Made by a program: the position numbers and the translations under genes | In this document: in pieces, positions 50,809 to 59,399 of the stretch | How the letters are laid out: every line of letters begins with the position of its first letter | How positions within the stretch are numbered: position 1 is the first letter of the stretch | The notes under the pieces: generated by a model | What the model saw: only the letters and a program-made list of their open reading frames with translations | Told to the model about the DNA's origin: nothing | Databases searched by the model: none | DNA from: Candidatus Obscuribacterium magneticum | GTDB lineage: Bacteria > Elusimicrobiota > Elusimicrobia > F11 | NCBI GenBank assembly: GCA_020523905.1 | Contig: JAJAPZ010000005.1 | Span: 1 to 64,000 of the forward strand | Direction: 5' to 3' | DNA: 64,000 nucleotides

Positions 50809-52367
50809 CGTTCTTCGAAGAGGTTTTTGCTTGAGAAGTTGGGTTCGCTGGTGAGATTGACGCCCAGGCGCCTTAAGCCCGCCTCGTCGCCCGGTGTCGG
50901 GATGTGGGTCATGTGGACCTCGCAGCCGCGCAGGTCCTTCAATTTTTCCATGGCCATCCCGGCGGCGGGATTGTGGGTGGAACTGATGCTCAAAGCCACG
51001 AGGGTCTCTTCCATATCGAGGCTGATGTTGTCGCCGTGCAGGATGTTTTTCTTGAGCTCCGCCAGGGACGAAATCACCGACGGAGCGAGCAGATGCAGAT
51101 TGTCGGGCAGCATGGCCATCTTTTTGACCGCGTTCATAATGACGCTCGATGCGGCGTGCATGAGGGGGGAGTTCGTCCCGGTGATGAGGCTGCCGTCTTT
51201 AAGCTCGATGGCCGCGCCGCAAAAAATGCCGTTATTCCCTTTACCTTTCACGCGGGCTTCCTCGGCGGCGGCCCGGGCGGGACCCACCACGCGCCGATGG
51301 TCGGGTTTCAATTCGAGCTCTTCCATGAGAAGCTCCAGGCGCTGAACGGATTTCTTCTCCACAAACCCCATCACGTATTCGCAGGAGATCCGGAAGAAGC
51401 GCCGGATGATTTCCTGCCGGGCGGCTTCCTGCACAACCTCGTCATTCACAATTCCAAAACCCGCCCGGTTGACGCCCATATCCGTGGGCGACTGGTAGGG
51501 CGATTTTGCCCCCGTTATTTTTTCAAGCATGCGCTTCAGGATCGGGAAAATCTCGACATCCCGGTTGTAATTAATGGCCATCTGGCCATAAGCCTCCAGA
51601 TGGAAGGGGTCAATGAGGTTGAAGTCCTCCAGGTCGGCGGTGGCCGCTTCATAGGCGACGTTCACGGGATGCTTCAAGGGGATATTCCAGATCGGGAAGG
51701 TCTCGAACTTGGAATACCCGGATTTTAAGCCCTGCCGGTGATCATGGTAAAGCTGGGAAAGGCAGGTGGAAAGCTTGCCTGAGCCGGGGCCCGGCCCCGT
51801 CACGATGACCAGCGGTTTCGTTGTTTTGATGTGGTCGTTCTTGCCGTAGCCCTCGTCGGAGACAATCCGGTCAATATCGGTGGGATAGCCCTTGATCGGG
51901 TAATGAAGATAAACCGGGATGTTGCTCCGTTCGAGCTTGTTTTTAAAGACGCGGGCCGAATGCTGGCCCTCAAACCGCGTGATGACGACCGCCGTGATCT
52001 CGATGCCCCACTTTCGCAAATCATCAATGAGCTTTAAGGCGTCCACGTCGTAGGTGTGGCCGAAGTCGGCCCGCACCTTCTTTCGCTCAATGTCCCCCGC
52101 ATAAATGCAAAGGATGATGTCCGCCTGTCCTTTAAGATTTTGGAGGAGGTGCATCTTGACGTTGGGGTCGAACCCCGGCAGGACCCGCGCGGCATGATAA
52201 TCGAAGAGGAGCTTCCCGCCGAATTCCAGGTAGAGCTTGTCCGCGTAGGCTCCCACGCGCTCGAGAATGGCGCCGGTCTGCTCCTTCAAATATTTTTCGT
52301 TATCGAATCCGAGCGAATGGTTTTGTGTCATCGTCGTCTGCGCGGTGCGCTCATCCAACTGTTGCAT
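50805..52367 (-). CDS. DUF1846 family protein
   Basis: A 520-residue protein of the DUF1846 family. Visible landmarks are GFDNEKYLKEQTGAILERV at the N-terminus, VIVTGPGPGSGKLSTCLSQLY (P-loop-like), SPTDMGVNRAGFGIVNDEV, and HIPTPGDEAGLRRLGVN at the C-terminus. Structures of family members are known, but no firm biochemical role is. It heads the operon with the small membrane ORF, cysE and the phosphoesterase. ATG 52331 (MTQNHS) is an alternative start nearer the family's usual N-terminus. Confidence 0.92.
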   Translation of the reverse strand: MQQLDERTAQTTMTQNHSLGFDNEKYLKEQTGAILERVGAYADKLYLEFGGKLLFDYHAARVLPGFDPNVKMHLLQNLKGQADIILCIYAGDIERKKVRADFGHTYDVDALKLIDDLRKWGIEITAVVITRFEGQHSARVFKNKLERSNIPVYLHYPIKGYPTDIDRIVSDEGYGKNDHIKTTKPLVIVTGPGPGSGKLSTCLSQLYHDHRQGLKSGYSKFETFPIWNIPLKHPVNVAYEAATADLEDFNLIDPFHLEAYGQMAINYNRDVEIFPILKRMLEKITGAKSPYQSPTDMGVNRAGFGIVNDEVVQEAARQEIIRRFFRISCEYVMGFVEKKSVQRLELLMEELELKPDHRRVVGPARAAAEEARVKGKGNNGIFCGAAIELKDGSLITGTNSPLMHAASSVIMNAVKKMAMLPDNLHLLAPSVISSLAELKKNILHGDNISLDMEETLVALSISSTHNPAAGMAMEKLKDLRGCEVHMTHIPTPGDEAGLRRLGVNLTSEPNFSSKNLFEER

Positions 52368-52441
52368 AGAATCCCCCGTCCAAGGAATGCGTTGTCCAGG
52401 GCATTATATAGATTTTTACCAATTTCGGGAGAGGCCGGAGG

Positions 52442-54019
52442 TCACATCTCCAGGCCCGTCCCTTCTCCTCTGATTTTCGGGAACTTTGAGAAATGAAAGA
52501 CGAGCAGAAGAATCCCAAGCACGGCGTAAACGACGGTGTAGGCGGGGGCGGCCATCCAGCCGAAATAATTCTGAATGCCGGCGGGCGTCAGCCGGTAGGC
52601 ATGGATGAGGCCGATGAAGGATAATATGGCGGCGGCAAAACTCCACACGGCGGCTTTCAAGAATTTACGGTCAATCACATGGGCCATCACAGCGGAAAAG
52701 ATCATGGCGATCAGAAGAAATCCCTGATAGAGGCTGATGATGCCGGTGATATAGAGCTCGGACCCAAACTGATCGAAGGCGTCATAGAGATTGGCGCCGA
52801 CGGCCCGAAGGGAGGTTTCGATGATATGGAGCACCCACGCGGCCATGGCCGGAATCAGGCCCAACGCCACCGCGATGGCATGGCGGCGGTCTGTTTCCTG
52901 AAAGGCCTGGGCCACAATCACAAGTCCCACCCAAATGAGGATCCCCAGAGTCACTTCCAAGGGAACGATTTTTAAGACGGCCGTGATCCCCCCGATCAAG
53001 CACAGGACCGTGATCACAATGCCGTTTAAGGCCGAGTATCCCGACCGGGCCCCCATGGCTTTCCAGCCCGGATGGCCGATGTAAATGGTTGTTGGGAATG
53101 GGCTCCCCAGCGCCGCCGCCAAAAGAGAGGCGACGCCGTTCGCCAAAAGAGAGGGCCGGGTTTTAAAAGCATCCCCGGCGGCGTCGGCGCTCTCGAGGTT
53201 TTGGATCGAACTCACCACGTTAAAGAGCCCGATCGGGATGACGACGGCGATGGTGCTCCATCCCTGGGGACTGAACAACATCGACACCAATTCCCGAACG
53301 GCCGGCACCGGCCAGTTCAACTTTAAGGAAAGTTCTATCTCCGGCGTGTTAATTCCTGAAACCCCAAACAATCTCAAGATCCAGGCCGCCCCCACCCCGA
53401 TCACAATGGCGACCAAGCCCCCCGGAAGCCGGAGGGGCAGCCTCAGCCGCGCTCCGTAGAAAATAAAAATCAACATCATGGGGATAATGGCGACGGTGGG
53501 CGCGGCAAAAACCTGGAAAGAAAATCCCAGGGTCATGAAGGAGAGGGCCACCCCCGCCAACGCCGACAAAAGCGCCGCCCGCGGCGTGTGGCGCTTGATC
53601 CAATCTCCGACGAAGGCACCCGCCGTTTCGATGATTCCGCTGATAAAGCAGGCGGCCAGGCCCGCCTTCCACGCCAGATCCGGATTTCCCGTTTCATAAT
53701 AGACCGGCCCCATGACGAGGAAAATGAAAGCGAGGAGGCTCACCGTGTTGATGCCGAAAGGAAGCGCCGTCACATCAAACCGGCCGGTTCTAAGGGCGAG
53801 GCGCCGCGCCTGCCAGGCGTAGAAAAGATTCCCCGCCAAAATGGAAAGGGCGGCCCCCGGCAGGATGCGGCCCGTGATGAAGGAATCGGGGAAGCCGCAG
53901 GCGTAGCGCCCGAGTATGACGATGAGCATCAGTTGGAGTAAATTGTCAATAAAAAGGCCGAAGAAGCCGTCAACGTCCCCACGGACAAGCCAGGCCGGAC
54001 GCGTTTGTTTATTAGTCAT
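52442..54019 (-). CDS. NCS2-like xanthine/uracil permease family transporter
   Basis: A 525-residue inner-membrane protein with 12 or more hydrophobic segments. The family pattern is visible in FGLFIDNLLQLMLIVILGRY, TALPFGINTVSLLAFIF, SIQNLESADAAGDAF and YSALNGIVITVLCLIGG. It resembles the AzgA side of the nucleobase-cation symporters, but its substrate is not predictable. Its ATG overlaps the stop of the CsgG/FlgO-like gene (ATGA), so it ends the PKD/CsgG-like operon. Confidence 0.83.
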   Translation of the reverse strand: MTNKQTRPAWLVRGDVDGFFGLFIDNLLQLMLIVILGRYACGFPDSFITGRILPGAALSILAGNLFYAWQARRLALRTGRFDVTALPFGINTVSLLAFIFLVMGPVYYETGNPDLAWKAGLAACFISGIIETAGAFVGDWIKRHTPRAALLSALAGVALSFMTLGFSFQVFAAPTVAIIPMMLIFIFYGARLRLPLRLPGGLVAIVIGVGAAWILRLFGVSGINTPEIELSLKLNWPVPAVRELVSMLFSPQGWSTIAVVIPIGLFNVVSSIQNLESADAAGDAFKTRPSLLANGVASLLAAALGSPFPTTIYIGHPGWKAMGARSGYSALNGIVITVLCLIGGITAVLKIVPLEVTLGILIWVGLVIVAQAFQETDRRHAIAVALGLIPAMAAWVLHIIETSLRAVGANLYDAFDQFGSELYITGIISLYQGFLLIAMIFSAVMAHVIDRKFLKAAVWSFAAAILSFIGLIHAYRLTPAGIQNYFGWMAAPAYTVVYAVLGILLLVFHFSKFPKIRGEGTGLEM

Positions 54020-54816
54020 TGAATAGAACCTCCTTCAAATCGACGAGTCGATGCGGGGATAAAAAAGGGAACGGGCGCCGGCAGGTAAACGGGGCGCCGG
54101 GGCTTGGCTTCCAAGTCCGAGAGTTTGTAACGCCCCTCGTTTCGCGTTGAACTGGCTTGGGAGAATCCAACGGCGCCGTAAGAGGCGGGAAGAGGCGCTC
54201 GCCCCTGCGCGACACGGGGCAGTTTCGGAAAATCCCTCCACAAGCGCTCGGTCCTGACACGGCCGGCGGCCAGAATCTCTCCTGTCGGCACCCTGATGAC
54301 GCGCGCCACGACGTCGGTCGCCTCATCAGACGCATCCGACAGCGTTCCAATCACGATGGCATCCACGCCGAGGACGTGGCTCATCATTTTGACGGACTCC
54401 GGGTCAATGACGCCGCTCTCCCACATTTTTCTCTCATCCAATAAACTTTGAATCAGGCGCCGCTCGACAACGGCGACGCCGTCTTGCACCAAATAGGTCA
54501 CCAGGCGCTCTGACACCAGATACGAGCCCGTGCTCAAGCGCCCGCGCGGGTAGGAAAAATTCAAGACCGCCACCAAGGGGCCTTCTTTGACCTTGAGACC
54601 GGTTTCCAATTGTTGCGCAAGGGTTCGTACAGAGTCCGCCGCAAATAGGGATAAGGAAAAGCCCAAGAAAATAGACACGATAACAGCATGCAACAGTGGC
54701 GAGAGAATGTTTCTCCCCTTGCCAGCGGGAAGCCGGCACGTGAACACCGTGCAGGCATCCCGCTGGCAAGGGGAGAAGGAAGCGGTACGAACGGGTTCAA
54801 AGGTTCGTTTTACCAT
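54016..54816 (-). CDS. CsgG/FlgO-like exported protein, second copy
   Basis: A 266-residue protein with a CsgG/FlgO-type core: VAVLNFSYPRGRLSTGSYLV, VAVVERRLIQSLLDE and VLGVDAIVIGTLSD. Members act in envelope or organelle assembly. The start ATG 54816 overlaps the previous gene's end by seven bases. The n-region before the hydrophobic export segment (residues ~44-60, HAVIVSIFLGFSLSLFAA) is unusually long because residues ~14-36 are encoded by a 67-base hairpin (54711-54777). A later start (TTG or GTG near 54690) may be the one used. Confidence 0.78.
   Translation of the reverse strand: MVKRTFEPVRTASFSPCQRDACTVFTCRLPAGKGRNILSPLLHAVIVSIFLGFSLSLFAADSVRTLAQQLETGLKVKEGPLVAVLNFSYPRGRLSTGSYLVSERLVTYLVQDGVAVVERRLIQSLLDERKMWESGVIDPESVKMMSHVLGVDAIVIGTLSDASDEATDVVARVIRVPTGEILAAGRVRTERLWRDFPKLPRVAQGRAPLPASYGAVGFSQASSTRNEGRYKLSDLEAKPRRPVYLPAPVPFFIPASTRRFEGGSIQ
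54711..54777. repeat. Long hairpin element (20-bp perfect arms) in the signal-peptide region
   Basis: Arms 54711-54730 and 54758-54777 are exact inverses (core CCCCTTGCCAGCGGGA), with an inner GCACG/CGTGC stem. It is a different palindrome family from the ATTCCCGC type. It interrupts the 5' end of the CsgG/FlgO-like gene while keeping frame. Confidence 0.93.
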
Positions 54817-55301
54817 CCGAGGGTCGGCCTCCCCTCCCACGAACGGTCCAACAAGGTCCGACTGGCGCCGATGATCCGTCCGCTCCCCGAAAGAAGCGCC
54901 CGTGCGTTCAATTCTGTCTTCTGGTTATCCAGGTCGATGAGAGTTCCCGTGACGATCACATCCGCCCCCAACACCTCGCCGATTCGCCGGGCGGATTTGG
55001 GGTCCATGAGGCCCGTCTCCGAGAGCCTCAGTTCGCCCAAGATCTGAACAATGTGGTTCCGCTCGATGACCTTGAGCCTCTTATCCATCGCCAGATAAGT
55101 GGCCATCTGCTCGGACACAAGGAAGGGGCCATCACTATAATGATTGTCGTGATGCGGCACGGCCAGGACCGCCACCCGCGTCGGGCCGTGGCGGCTGATG
55201 TCGTCCGCCAGCTCCTTGGCCACTCTTTTAAGGGGATCCGCGGCCGCCCAAAGAAGGGTACTGAAGAATAGAAGGGAAACAAAAAAGGAGCCTCTCCTCA
55301 T
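54810..55301 (-). CDS. CsgG/FlgO-like exported protein, first copy
   Basis: A 163-residue paralogue of the next gene, with signal peptide RRGSFFVSLLFFSTLLWAAA and core motifs VAVLAVPHHDNHYSDGPFLV, LKVIERNHIVQILGE and VLGADVIVTGTLIDL. The two share order and spacing (VSE, VIER/VVER, GAD/GVD). It ends soon after the core. ATG 55301 is chosen over the longer frame because the signal peptide begins there. The gene order is PKD protein, this gene, its paralogue, permease. Confidence 0.8.
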   Translation of the reverse strand: MRRGSFFVSLLFFSTLLWAAADPLKRVAKELADDISRHGPTRVAVLAVPHHDNHYSDGPFLVSEQMATYLAMDKRLKVIERNHIVQILGELRLSETGLMDPKSARRIGEVLGADVIVTGTLIDLDNQKTELNARALLSGSGRIIGASRTLLDRSWEGRPTLGW

Positions 55302-55405
55302 ATGTTTGATTTTCCACCATTCTGAATTTGCCTTCAAGCTTTTTCTCTGGGAATTCAGCTGGCGGCGCCGTATTTTGAAGGAGAAATTAATGAGGATGTC
55401 GAGGA

Positions 55406-55819
55406 TTACGGTTGACGTACGGTGACGGTAATAGGATCCGCCACGAGGGACGTGGGCTGGGGAGATGAGTGGTCGGTGACCTTCACAGTGACGGTGTAGA
55501 TGCTGGCTTTTTCAAAAGCATGAATGGGATTTTGATCCGTGCTCGTTTGCCCATCTCCAAAAACCCAGAGGTAGTCATAAGGATACCTTCCTCCGGAAGG
55601 CGTGCAGAAAAAATGAACATCGGCACCGACTTCGGGCGCATAGTCCCGCGAGCCGTCAACCACCACCAGCGATGGGTGAAGATTGTGGAATTCCCCGACA
55701 GCCCCCATGCCTCCGATGGTGAGCGGAACCATGTGAATTTCCTCGGCAAAACCCCTGGCCGACATCACGGCGAGAACAATCAAAAAGGCTGCTATCAGAA
55801 TCAATTTGCCCTTCATCAA
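55406..55819 (-). CDS. Exported single-PKD-domain protein
   Basis: A 137-residue protein with a signal peptide (LILIAAFLIVLAVMSARGFA) and one PKD domain: YLWVFGDGQTSTDQNPIHAF and ASIYTVTVKVTD match the WDFGDG...Y-V-L-V pattern. It could be a periplasmic or surface partner of the two CsgG/FlgO-like proteins encoded just downstream on the same strand. A short palindrome (AGGGG-CAACGTT-CCCCT, 55853-55869) lies upstream. Confidence 0.8.
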   Translation of the reverse strand: MMKGKLILIAAFLIVLAVMSARGFAEEIHMVPLTIGGMGAVGEFHNLHPSLVVVDGSRDYAPEVGADVHFFCTPSGGRYPYDYLWVFGDGQTSTDQNPIHAFEKASIYTVTVKVTDHSSPQPTSLVADPITVTVRQP

Positions 55820-56037
55820 GACACACCTCTCAATTAATTTAAACGTTAAAAAAGGGGCAACGTTCCCCTCTTAAGAAAGGATACGGCGGCGTAAGACCCT
55901 TAAAATGTCCGCCTTCGCCGTCGATGATTTGTTAAGCTAAGGCTCCCTTCAGAAGGCCTTCTCCAAAACGTTGCATTCAACTTCCCTTCCTTATATTGCC
56001 AATCCCTCCTGGTTCTTAACAAGGAGATCATATCACC

Positions 56038-57123
56038 ATGAAAAAATCAGGAAAGCTCATCAAACGCATTGGACTCCTCCCCTCAGGGTATCCAAAATTC
56101 TTATCGGACCTGAAAGTTCGGATCCGGTCCGCCCAGCTCAAAGCCGCCGTTTCCGTTACCCGGGAACTGGTTCTTCTATATTGGGATCTCGGACGGCGGA
56201 TCGTCGAGAAACAAAGAGAGGAGGGGTGGGGCCAATCTGTCATTGAGACACTGTCCCGAGATCTCCAAAAGGCCTTCCCTGGCGTGGATGGTTACTCCAC
56301 TCGAAATATCTGGCGCATGAGGGCTTTTTATCTGGCCTACAGTCGTTCCCTCCAAAAACTGCCACAGCCTGTGGCAGAATTGAAAGGGTATCATCCACCG
56401 AAGGTTGTGTCAGAAATTCCTTGGGGGCATAATATCCTTTTACTCGAGAAGGTGATGGATCTTCGTGTTCGTCTCTGGTACGCCCAATGCACCGTAAAAT
56501 ATGGATGGAGCCGTTCCGTCCTTTGGCAGCACGTCGAAACCCATCTTTTCGAACGACAGGGAAAAAGAATTGAAACAACAAATTTCCGAAGGACTCTTCC
56601 ACCCGCGCAATCGGACTTGGCCCTGGAAATCATGAAGGACCCCTACAACTTTGACTTTCTCACTCTTAAGGCTCCGGCCCGCGAAAAGCATTTGGAGGAA
56701 GGGCTTCTTCAGCATATCCGCCGGTTTCTTCTCGAGCTGGGCGTTGGATTTTCGTTCGTCGGGAGCCAATTCCCACTATCGGTGGGGGGCCAAGACTTCC
56801 ACATCGACCTTTTGTTTTATCACCTGCGGTTGCGGTGTTTCGTGGTCATCGAATTAAAAATGGGGGAGTTCAAGCCTGAATATGCCGGCAAGATGAATTT
56901 CTATCTCTCTGCGATCGACGCGCGCCTGCGCCACCGTTCCGACCATCCCTCCATCGGCCTCATCCTTTGTCAGAAAAAGAATAAGCTCATCGTCGAATAC
57001 GCCCTGAGAGACACCCGTAAGCCCATCGGCGTCTCCGCCTATCGAATGACCGGGGCCCTGCCGAAACACCTACAAAGAAATCTGCCGACCGCTGAAGACA
57101 TCGAAGCGGAGCTGAAAGTTTAA
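56038..57123 (+). CDS. DUF1016 / YhcG-type PD-(D/E)XK nuclease-like protein
   Basis: A 361-residue protein. The N-terminal DUF1016 half shows LVLLYWDLGRRIVEKQREEGWG and GYSTRNIWRMRAFYLAY. The C-terminal half is a PD-(D/E)XK-type fold with the Asp in FHIDLLFYHLRLRCFVVIELK and the Glu-x-Lys near residue 271. The family is scattered and often sits near restriction-modification or other defence genes, but none is recognised beside it here. An AAGGAG lies upstream at 11 bases. It is the only plus-strand gene between 46292 and 57415. Confidence 0.87.
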   Translation: MKKSGKLIKRIGLLPSGYPKFLSDLKVRIRSAQLKAAVSVTRELVLLYWDLGRRIVEKQREEGWGQSVIETLSRDLQKAFPGVDGYSTRNIWRMRAFYLAYSRSLQKLPQPVAELKGYHPPKVVSEIPWGHNILLLEKVMDLRVRLWYAQCTVKYGWSRSVLWQHVETHLFERQGKRIETTNFRRTLPPAQSDLALEIMKDPYNFDFLTLKAPAREKHLEEGLLQHIRRFLLELGVGFSFVGSQFPLSVGGQDFHIDLLFYHLRLRCFVVIELKMGEFKPEYAGKMNFYLSAIDARLRHRSDHPSIGLILCQKKNKLIVEYALRDTRKPIGVSAYRMTGALPKHLQRNLPTAEDIEAELKV

Positions 57124-57414
57124 GACGGGAGAATGCCCCGGTTCGTTTTCCCCCACCCCCTTCGGCGTCCCCGCCGGCCCCAACCTGGAGGACCAGGCCA
57201 AGCCGTGCCCCATTCGTTTCCCCTTTCACACAAATACGCGCAAACATGCGAATCCAAAACGGAGAGGGTCTTGATTCGTTATTTTGGAGAGGCCGCGATT
57301 GTATCATATTTTCCGACGATAAAATGCCGAGTATTTAAGGGCAAGGCTTACCTTTTGACACGCTAAAGCCTTGGGGCAAGGGTACCGGTATAATAGAATT
57401 CAGGTGAGGCCAAA
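57124..57414. other. Gap between the DUF1016 and PLD genes
   Basis: About 290 bases. It contains TTGACA at 57355-57360 and TATAAT at 57389-57394, but the 28-base spacing is too long for one sigma-70 promoter. A GC-rich first half has no obvious hairpin or credible ORF. Confidence 0.4.
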
Positions 57415-58251
57415 ATGGATATCCCCTCCATCCTTAAGTTGTCAAGAAAAAGCCGCCTGCTCATAAGACCTCTGCTGCGGGCCTCGGTCTTAGGGCTAAC
57501 GCTCACCCTGGTAACAGCGGCTCTCCTCGCCACAGCGGTGCTTTTTTCTCCGGAGGATTCCGTTCGCGATCAGATTATCCGGCGGATCAACCTCGCCCGG
57601 CAATCGATCGATGTGGCCGTCTACTCCTTCACCTCCGGCGATATCGCCCAAGCCCTGGTGGAGGCCTCCCGCCGCGGCGTTAGGGTCCGGGTGATCATGG
57701 ACAAAGGACAATCAAAATCCAAATTCGCGGAGGCCGATTACCTGGAAGACAACAACATCCCCATCCAACGGATCACCGGATTCGGCGAACGGGGTATCAT
57801 GCACAACAAGTTCGCCGTCTTCGACCAGAAAGAGGTGGTGACGGGAAGCTACAACTGGACGGAAAACGCCGAGCGTTACAATTATGAGAACGCCCTCTTT
57901 TCCGAAGAGAAAGGCGTGATCGATAAGTATGCGGGCGAATTCGCCAAGCTTTGGCAGACCCGCCTGCCGGACGGCCAGGCCGACCGGACGAAGGAGCCCC
58001 TGGCCCAGAAGGAAGGAGCCGTCACCCTGAAAGGCCGCATGGTCCGCTCACACGTGAACGGGAGATCGTGGGTTTTTGAATCGCTGGACGGGAAGAAGTA
58101 CGAGCTCACCGGCGGTGACGAGGGGCTCTATCGAAACGGCCTCCTGGCCGAGGTGACCCTGATCCCCCAGCCTGGCCCTTCGACCCTGCGGCAAGAAAGT
58201 GAGGCGGCCCGGGTCATTACCTACAAAATTCTTGGGGGAAGAAATAGGTGA
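57415..58251 (+). CDS. Phospholipase D-family (single HKD) exported protein
   Basis: A 278-residue protein with a membrane anchor or signal segment (~23-44). One PLD-like HKD motif is present: His130, Lys132 and Asp137 in MHNKFAVFDQKEVVTGSYNW, like the Nuc/endonuclease branch, which works as a dimer. The C-terminal ~80 residues form a small beta-rich extension (GAVTLKGRMVRSHVNGRSWVF). It may cleave nucleic acid or lipid outside the cytoplasm. Its last ~35 coding bases recur 1.05 kb downstream, after the Fic gene. Confidence 0.87.
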   Translation: MDIPSILKLSRKSRLLIRPLLRASVLGLTLTLVTAALLATAVLFSPEDSVRDQIIRRINLARQSIDVAVYSFTSGDIAQALVEASRRGVRVRVIMDKGQSKSKFAEADYLEDNNIPIQRITGFGERGIMHNKFAVFDQKEVVTGSYNWTENAERYNYENALFSEEKGVIDKYAGEFAKLWQTRLPDGQADRTKEPLAQKEGAVTLKGRMVRSHVNGRSWVFESLDGKKYELTGGDEGLYRNGLLAEVTLIPQPGPSTLRQESEAARVITYKILGGRNR

Positions 58252-58315
58252 AAATGAAGCGTTATCGAACAAAATCGGGCATGAAAACGGCCCTCGTTCA
58301 TGTTAAAATGTTCGT

Positions 58316-58522
58316 ATGAGAAAGAAACTACTGATTGAAACCAATCCCTACCTTCGGGATCCAAAACACTTTCGAAGAAGCATTCTGGCAAATGTGACCA
58401 GCTCTATCGCCGTCGAATTGGGGCGTGTTCCCAAATCCATCCGAAAAGCGCTTAAGGCCTACGACTTTAAATCGACTTCCCTTCTCGACTTATCCGATTG
58501 GAATCCATCGCTTCCGCAATAA
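58316..58522 (+). CDS. Small protein beside Fic (candidate inhibitor or partner)
   Basis: A 68-residue basic protein (MRKKLLIETNPYLRDP at the start). It has a helix-like segment NVTSSIAVELGRVPKSIRKAL, in which SSIAVEL partly recalls the Fic inhibitory motif (S/T-x-x-x-E-G/N), though Gly/Asn is missing after Glu. The 3' end overlaps the end of fic by 56 bases tail-to-tail, which is unusual for an antitoxin gene. I do not recognise the family with certainty. Confidence 0.5.
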   Translation: MRKKLLIETNPYLRDPKHFRRSILANVTSSIAVELGRVPKSIRKALKAYDFKSTSLLDLSDWNPSLPQ

Positions 58523-59153
58523 TTTGCTTTAGAATTTTTCCCATCGGTTTATAATTCTTGTCCAACCCCGCTCGAACCGCCGCGAAATATTCCTCTTTCT
58601 TCTTCCCTTGAAGGGCATTGAAATTAATCATGGGAAGGTCCGCCTGCATAGCCATCAGCGTCGTTAAAACGCGGGCGATCCGTCCATTCCCCTCCCGAAA
58701 GGGATGTATGAGGACAAACTCGACATGCGTTTCGGCTAAGGCTCGAATAACTCGATCGATGGTCTTAAAACTGCAGGGCGAGTTTTTCCCTAAAATGTTT
58801 TCTCCAAATTCTTTCATTAAACGCGGAATTTGATCGGAAGAGGCAAAGGGGAATCCTTCTTTACTCAAGTTGACCCGGTGATAACGGCCCGCCCATCCGT
58901 ATATTTTCCCCAACCACTGCCGGTGGATTTTGCAAACATCGAATTCAGTAAAACGGTGATCCTTTTCGAAGCTCCTGGGAAGAGATGTCATCAGCTGTTC
59001 CAAAGCTAAGCTTTCGACACCATCCATTACTTTTTTGCTCCGTATTCCCAATAAATTCTTCAGGACTTTCTCCTGTGACCCCGGTTCATATTGGTCTTCA
59101 ATGAGCCCTGATGTGTCGTAACGCTGGCCCTTACTCAATTGACCCTCCTCCAC
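58467..59153 (-). CDS. Fic-domain protein (predicted AMPylase)
   Basis: A 228-residue Fic protein. The catalytic motif is complete: HPFREGNGRIAR (150-161), with His150 and the anion-hole and Arg residues. The upstream region has IHRQWLGKIYGWAGRYHRVN, typical of Fic. Such enzymes usually transfer AMP to target proteins, and many act as toxins. No inhibitory alpha-helix motif is visible within the protein. It overlaps a small plus-strand gene at its 3' end and sits between two copies of the PLD gene tail. Confidence 0.88.
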   Translation of the reverse strand: MEEGQLSKGQRYDTSGLIEDQYEPGSQEKVLKNLLGIRSKKVMDGVESLALEQLMTSLPRSFEKDHRFTEFDVCKIHRQWLGKIYGWAGRYHRVNLSKEGFPFASSDQIPRLMKEFGENILGKNSPCSFKTIDRVIRALAETHVEFVLIHPFREGNGRIARVLTTLMAMQADLPMINFNALQGKKKEEYFAAVRAGLDKNYKPMGKILKQIIAEAMDSNRISREGKSI

Positions 59154-59227
59154 GAATCCCTTAAAGACGTCTCAACTTTCAAAGCAACCGGCACAGTAAA
59201 AAGATTGTAACAGATTGCTTTCACCCA

Positions 59228-59293
59228 TGGAAAACCATCGAACAACCTCCCGTGAGGCAGCCCGGGTCCTTACCTACAAAATCCTTAAATAAA
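59228..59293 (+). pseudogene. Remnant duplicating the 3' end of the PLD gene
   Basis: Bases 59252-59286 match 58199-58233 (PLD codons for EAARVITYKIL) at 32 of 35 positions. Translated in one frame from ATG 59228 it reads MENHRTTS then REAARVLTYKILK and stops. It is best read as a leftover PLD tail after insertion or duplication around the Fic module, not a functional gene. Confidence 0.7.
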
Positions 59294-59399
59294 TCAGCCC
59301 TTCAAAGCGGGGTGGACAGGGTCTTATTGAGAAGTTATGATTGGTCCTGTTGCAAGAAGCCCCATCCAATAAAAAATTCCATCCGGGAAGGAGATTCGC

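Noticed and set aside
57133..57366. 77-codon ORF between DUF1016 and PLD genes
   Set aside because: Proline/arginine-rich start, SD too close to the ATG, no recognisable domain.
57355..57394. Promoter TTGACA...TATAAT before the PLD gene
   Set aside because: The boxes are 28 bases apart, too far for one sigma-70 promoter.
56038..59153. Complete defence island (DUF1016, PLD, Fic)
   Set aside because: Each gene is individually suggestive, but no restriction, CBASS, retron or other recognised core gene is present and spacing and strands do not form an operon.
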